From an uncultured Roseburia sp. (lineage in GTDB: Bacteria; Bacillota; Clostridia; Lachnospirales; Lachnospiraceae), in NCBI GenBank assembly GCA_947070915.1, contig CAMTDY010000124.1, positions 1 through 8,602 on the forward strand: 8,602 nt of DNA, read 5' to 3'. The notes beneath the pieces are model-generated. The model searched no databases. It saw nothing but the letters and a program-made list of their open reading frames with translations, and was not told the origin of the DNA. Positions 7,002 through 8,602 of the stretch are shown here, in pieces. Positions within the stretch are counted from its first letter, which is position 1, and every line of letters starts with the position of its first letter. The translations under genes and the position numbers were made by a program.

Positions 7002-7805
7002 CTAGAGGTGAAAGTGATGGCAGATCTCATTGGCAATAAGACGCCCGGCAGTTTTGGGAGCATATTTTCCCGGAATCCCCGGACAGCTGACCAGATGCTC
7101 TGACAGAGGAAAGGGCAGCGTGAGAGGGCCGGAAGCGACCTGAAAGACAATGCAGTGTTCTGGAAAACACCGCCACAGCCCATCCTCCAGCGGGTGGCCG
7201 GGAACTGTATTGATCAGTGTATTGAGATGCTTCAATCCGGGGTGATCCCGGAACGCACTTTTGTCTGGAAGGATCTTAAAATGATCAGACCGTGCGGCTT
7301 TTAGGGCAGCGGGGTCCGTGTCATAAACGTATATTTCTTCCGTAAAATTACGGAGGATAGCGGCGATTTCCCTGCCGCACCTTCCGTAGCCGATGACCAG
7401 TGTACGGAAGTCGCCGGCAGAAAAGCGGGTCTGGGTAAATAAATGAACCAGAAGCCCCTCTGCGGTGAGCTTTGCGTTTTTTTCTGCAAGGCCGGGGGCC
7501 GTAAGTACATCATAATATTTCACGCCATGACTGGTACACCACCGGGTGACAGTTTCTGGAAGCCCTCCGCCCACCAGAATATGGGAGGGAGACAGAATCC
7601 CTAAAAAACTGTCGATCGTAATGGCCGGTTTCAGGGATGTGTTCACAGACTGCTGATCTTTGGTAAAGGGGATTCCACAGATGATCATGCCGGAATCTGG
7701 AATTTCATCCCAGGAGAAACAGCAATGGGCGCCTTTTTTTTTCAGTTCGGCGCACAGGTATTCCATTCGTTCGTCCCCCGGGAGGACAGAGATTGATGGC
7801 TGCAT
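7002..7805 (-). CDS. dpaA: Dipicolinate synthase subunit A (SpoVFA)
   Basis: NAD(P)-dependent dehydrogenase-like subunit of dipicolinate synthase, which supplies the dipicolinic acid that loads the spore core with calcium. The 267-residue product is somewhat shorter than the roughly 297-residue Bacillus protein. Visible features are an N-terminal 'SVLPGDERMEYL' (5-16), 'TAEGLLVHL' (114-122), the Rossmann loop GYGRCG (139-144) with an acidic 'YDTD' (161-164) at the end of the next strand, and the C-terminal PGKYAPKTAG (245-254), typical of DpaA. The frame is open upstream to 8120, but I chose 7805. AGGAG (7813-7817) lies seven bases ahead of that ATG, the DpaA fold begins right there, and the upstream extension is antisense to the SRP RNA gene. 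dpaB follows after 49 bases. Confidence 0.94.
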   Translation of the reverse strand: MQPSISVLPGDERMEYLCAELKKKGAHCCFSWDEIPDSGMIICGIPFTKDQQSVNTSLKPAITIDSFLGILSPSHILVGGGLPETVTRWCTSHGVKYYDVLTAPGLAEKNAKLTAEGLLVHLFTQTRFSAGDFRTLVIGYGRCGREIAAILRNFTEEIYVYDTDPAALKAARSDHFKILPDKSAFRDHPGLKHLNTLINTVPGHPLEDGLWRCFPEHCIVFQVASGPLTLPFPLSEHLVSCPGIPGKYAPKTAGRLIANEICHHFHL

Positions 7806-7834
7806 GGGATCACTCCTGACAGAGTGTTTAAAAA

Positions 7835-7862
7835 CAATATATGTCAGTTGTTTTTTGGGTGT
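7835..7862 (-). promoter_or_regulatory. Candidate sigma-K (mother-cell) promoter of dpaA-dpaB-asnB
   Basis: Read on the - strand, ACA (7862-7860), 16 bases, then CATATATTG (7843-7835) resembles the sigma-K pattern of AC at -35 and CATA at -10. It would start transcription a few bases upstream of the dpaA ribosome site. In Bacillus and Clostridioides the dpa genes are expressed late in the mother cell under sigma-K, which agrees. The consensus is short, so this is suggestive only. Confidence 0.4.
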
Positions 7863-7869
7863 GAAAATC

Positions 7870-7898
7870 TTGACATAAACATGAAAAACATATATACT
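7870..7898 (+). promoter_or_regulatory. Strong sigma-A promoter of the SRP RNA gene
   Basis: TTGACA (7870-7875) is a perfect -35 box. It is followed by an optimal 17-base spacer and TATACT (7893-7898), one mismatch from the -10 consensus. Transcription should start near 7905, about 85 bases before the mature RNA. A near-consensus promoter suits an abundant stable RNA. Confidence 0.88.
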
Positions 7899-7904
7899 TA
7901 TTTT

Positions 7905-7991
7905 GTGTGAGACGAGGACGGCACGCGCCGTCAGGCTGCTCACATTCACATTTTTAAACGTGCCGCTGCAGGCGGCGTATTTGTTAAGATT
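7905..7991 (+). other. Structured 5' leader of the SRP RNA precursor
   Basis: Between the promoter and the mature RNA lie two potential hairpins. The first has an inner perfect stem GACGGC/GCCGTC (7917-7922 with 7927-7932, loop ACGC) inside an outer stem TGTGAG/CTCACA (7906-7911 with 7939-7944), followed by TTTTT at 7951-7955. The second is GCCGC/GCGGC (7962-7966 with 7972-7976). I see no tRNA signature here. In Bacillus subtilis the scRNA precursor also has a 5' extension removed by RNase III, so this is probably leader that is cut away. Confidence 0.5.
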
Positions 7992-8256
7992 TCCGTGCAG
8001 CCGGGGAGATAGCGGTGCCCTGTACCTGCAATCCGCTATAGCAGGGGTGTTGTCTTGCCTAGGGTCTTTCGATGAGGAGCTGCCCTTTATAAGTGGCGTT
8101 GACATTCGGGTCTTACGCAACAGGAACTTGTGAACCGTGTCAGGTCAGGAATGAAGCAGCACTAAGCAAACCTTCTTGTGTGTCGTAGGGGTGCCTGGAT
8201 CGAGTTAACTGTAGAGGTAACGTCTTCTGAGACTGATTCGAAGCAGGGCGCACGGA
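7992..8256 (+). ncRNA. ffs: Signal recognition particle RNA, large (Alu-containing) bacterial type
   Basis: The RNA scaffold of the signal recognition particle binds Ffh and targets nascent membrane and secreted proteins. It resembles the roughly 270-base Bacillus scRNA along its length. The Alu-domain sequence 'GCGGTGCCCTGTACCTGCA' begins at 8012. 'GTGGCGTTGACATTCGGGTC' occurs near 8093. The Ffh-binding helix 8 has GGTCAGGAATGAAGCAGC (8143-8160), with the GGAA tetraloop at 8148-8151. The termini pair as TCCGTGC (7992-7998) with GCACGGA (8250-8256), which sets the mature length near 265 bases; exact ends may differ by a few bases. The tetraloop is closed by A-U rather than the usual C-G, a compensated change. 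It is preceded by a strong sigma-A promoter and followed by a T-rich stretch. Confidence 0.95.
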
Positions 8257-8270
8257 TTATTTTATTTTAC
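8250..8270 (+). terminator. Possible 3' end or weak terminator of the SRP RNA transcript
   Basis: The closing helix arm GCACGGA (8250-8256) runs directly into a T-rich tract (8257-8269) broken by A residues. This could terminate the RNA, but the tract is imperfect. The next gene's ribosome site follows at 8271, so read-through into it is plausible. Confidence 0.35.
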
Positions 8271-8283
8271 GAGGTTGCCCAAC

Positions 8284-8602
8284 ATGGATAATAAAGCTCA
8301 ATTAACGCTGAATAGCATGAATTCGATAAGCAGTGGTACTCTTCTGTACGAGAAGGGAGATTCCGTGGATTCCATCGGCCTGCTGGTAAAAGGAAGAGTC
8401 GAGGCGGTAGCCGGCGGTGTGTGTACCGTTCTGGCCTCAGGAAATTTCCTTGGCATATGTGATGTGGAACGGGGAGTACATCAGTTTACATATACGGCAA
8501 AAGATGATGCCGTTGTTTTTGTATTGCCGGTAAACGGCCTGGACAGCGTGCGTAAATTGCTGATAGCCAAACCGGAATATTGTGGTCTTCTTGTTACTTC
8601 AC
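8284..8602 (+). CDS. Degenerate cyclic-nucleotide-binding (Crp-like beta-roll) protein, 3'-partial
   Basis: The frame runs from the ATG at 8284 to the right edge with no stop (106 codons seen), starting MDNKAQLTLNSMNSISSG. GAGG at 8271-8274, nine bases upstream, supports the start. Residues about 17-97 fit the cNMP-binding beta-roll: 'SGTLLYEKGDSVDSIGLLVKG' matches the classic strand-Gly-turn pattern, followed by 'VLASGNFLGICDVERG' and 'TAKDDAVVFVLP'. The phosphate-binding cassette of true cAMP receptors (FGE, then Arg followed by a small residue and Ala) is not present: FLGI replaces FGE and no equivalent Arg is evident. It probably does not bind cAMP and may use the fold to sense something else or as a scaffold. 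Whether a DNA-binding or other domain follows is outside the window. No separate promoter fits between it and the SRP RNA, so it may be transcribed by read-through. Confidence 0.75.
   Translation, partial: MDNKAQLTLNSMNSISSGTLLYEKGDSVDSIGLLVKGRVEAVAGGVCTVLASGNFLGICDVERGVHQFTYTAKDDAVVFVLPVNGLDSVRKLLIAKPEYCGLLVTS

Noticed and set aside
7905..7991. A tRNA or a known riboswitch upstream of the SRP RNA
   Set aside because: No T-loop or anticodon-arm pattern and no riboswitch core that I recognise; only simple hairpins.
7806..8120. N-terminal extension of the dpaA frame by 105 codons
   Set aside because: It is antisense to the SRP RNA and its promoter, shows no homology to DpaA, and a good ribosome site precedes the ATG at 7805.
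7903..8133. + strand 76-codon frame inside the SRP RNA region
   Set aside because: The region is fully explained by the structured SRP RNA and its leader; the peptide resembles nothing.

Overview
The window looks like chromosome from a spore-forming Clostridia member, most likely Lachnospiraceae. The grounds are dipicolinate synthase genes, a Bacillus/Clostridia-type large SRP RNA with an Alu domain, a BspA-type LRR secreted protein, and a conserved hypothetical gene whose C-terminal domain I associate with Lachnospiraceae. No CRISPR array, insertion sequence, rRNA or tRNA is visible.

Left part (1-2353, + strand): two visibly AT-rich genes 17 bases apart. The first is a helveticin-J-like (class III bacteriocin family) protein whose reading frame runs off the left edge, so it is probably 5'-partial. 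The second is a secreted protein with five 23-residue BspA-type leucine-rich repeats, an InlB-B/Flg_new-like domain and a fibronectin-III-like end. Their base composition differs from the rest of the window, so they may be an acquired accessory module.

Middle (2354-4452): a hairpin-containing leader precedes a ZIP-family metal transporter (2485-3261). Next comes a conserved hypothetical gene (3342-4346) with two ordered ends joined by a very acidic linker. A bidirectional terminator hairpin (4366-4418) separates this + strand block from the convergent - strand operon.

Right part (4453-7805, - strand): dpaA-dpaB-asnB, transcribed right to left. DpaAB makes dipicolinic acid for the spore core. 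A glutamine-dependent asparagine synthase follows dpaB after 19 bases, suggesting a sporulation-associated asparagine synthase functionally comparable to Bacillus AsnO. A sigma-K-like promoter sits ahead of dpaA.

Far right (7870-8602, + strand): a near-consensus sigma-A promoter (TTGACA, 17 bases, TATACT), a structured leader of about 85 bases, the large SRP RNA (about 7992-8256), and then, only 27 bases later, the start of a gene for a degenerate cyclic-nucleotide-binding-fold protein that runs off the right edge. The dpa and SRP promoters are back to back, placing a sporulation operon directly against a housekeeping RNA gene.
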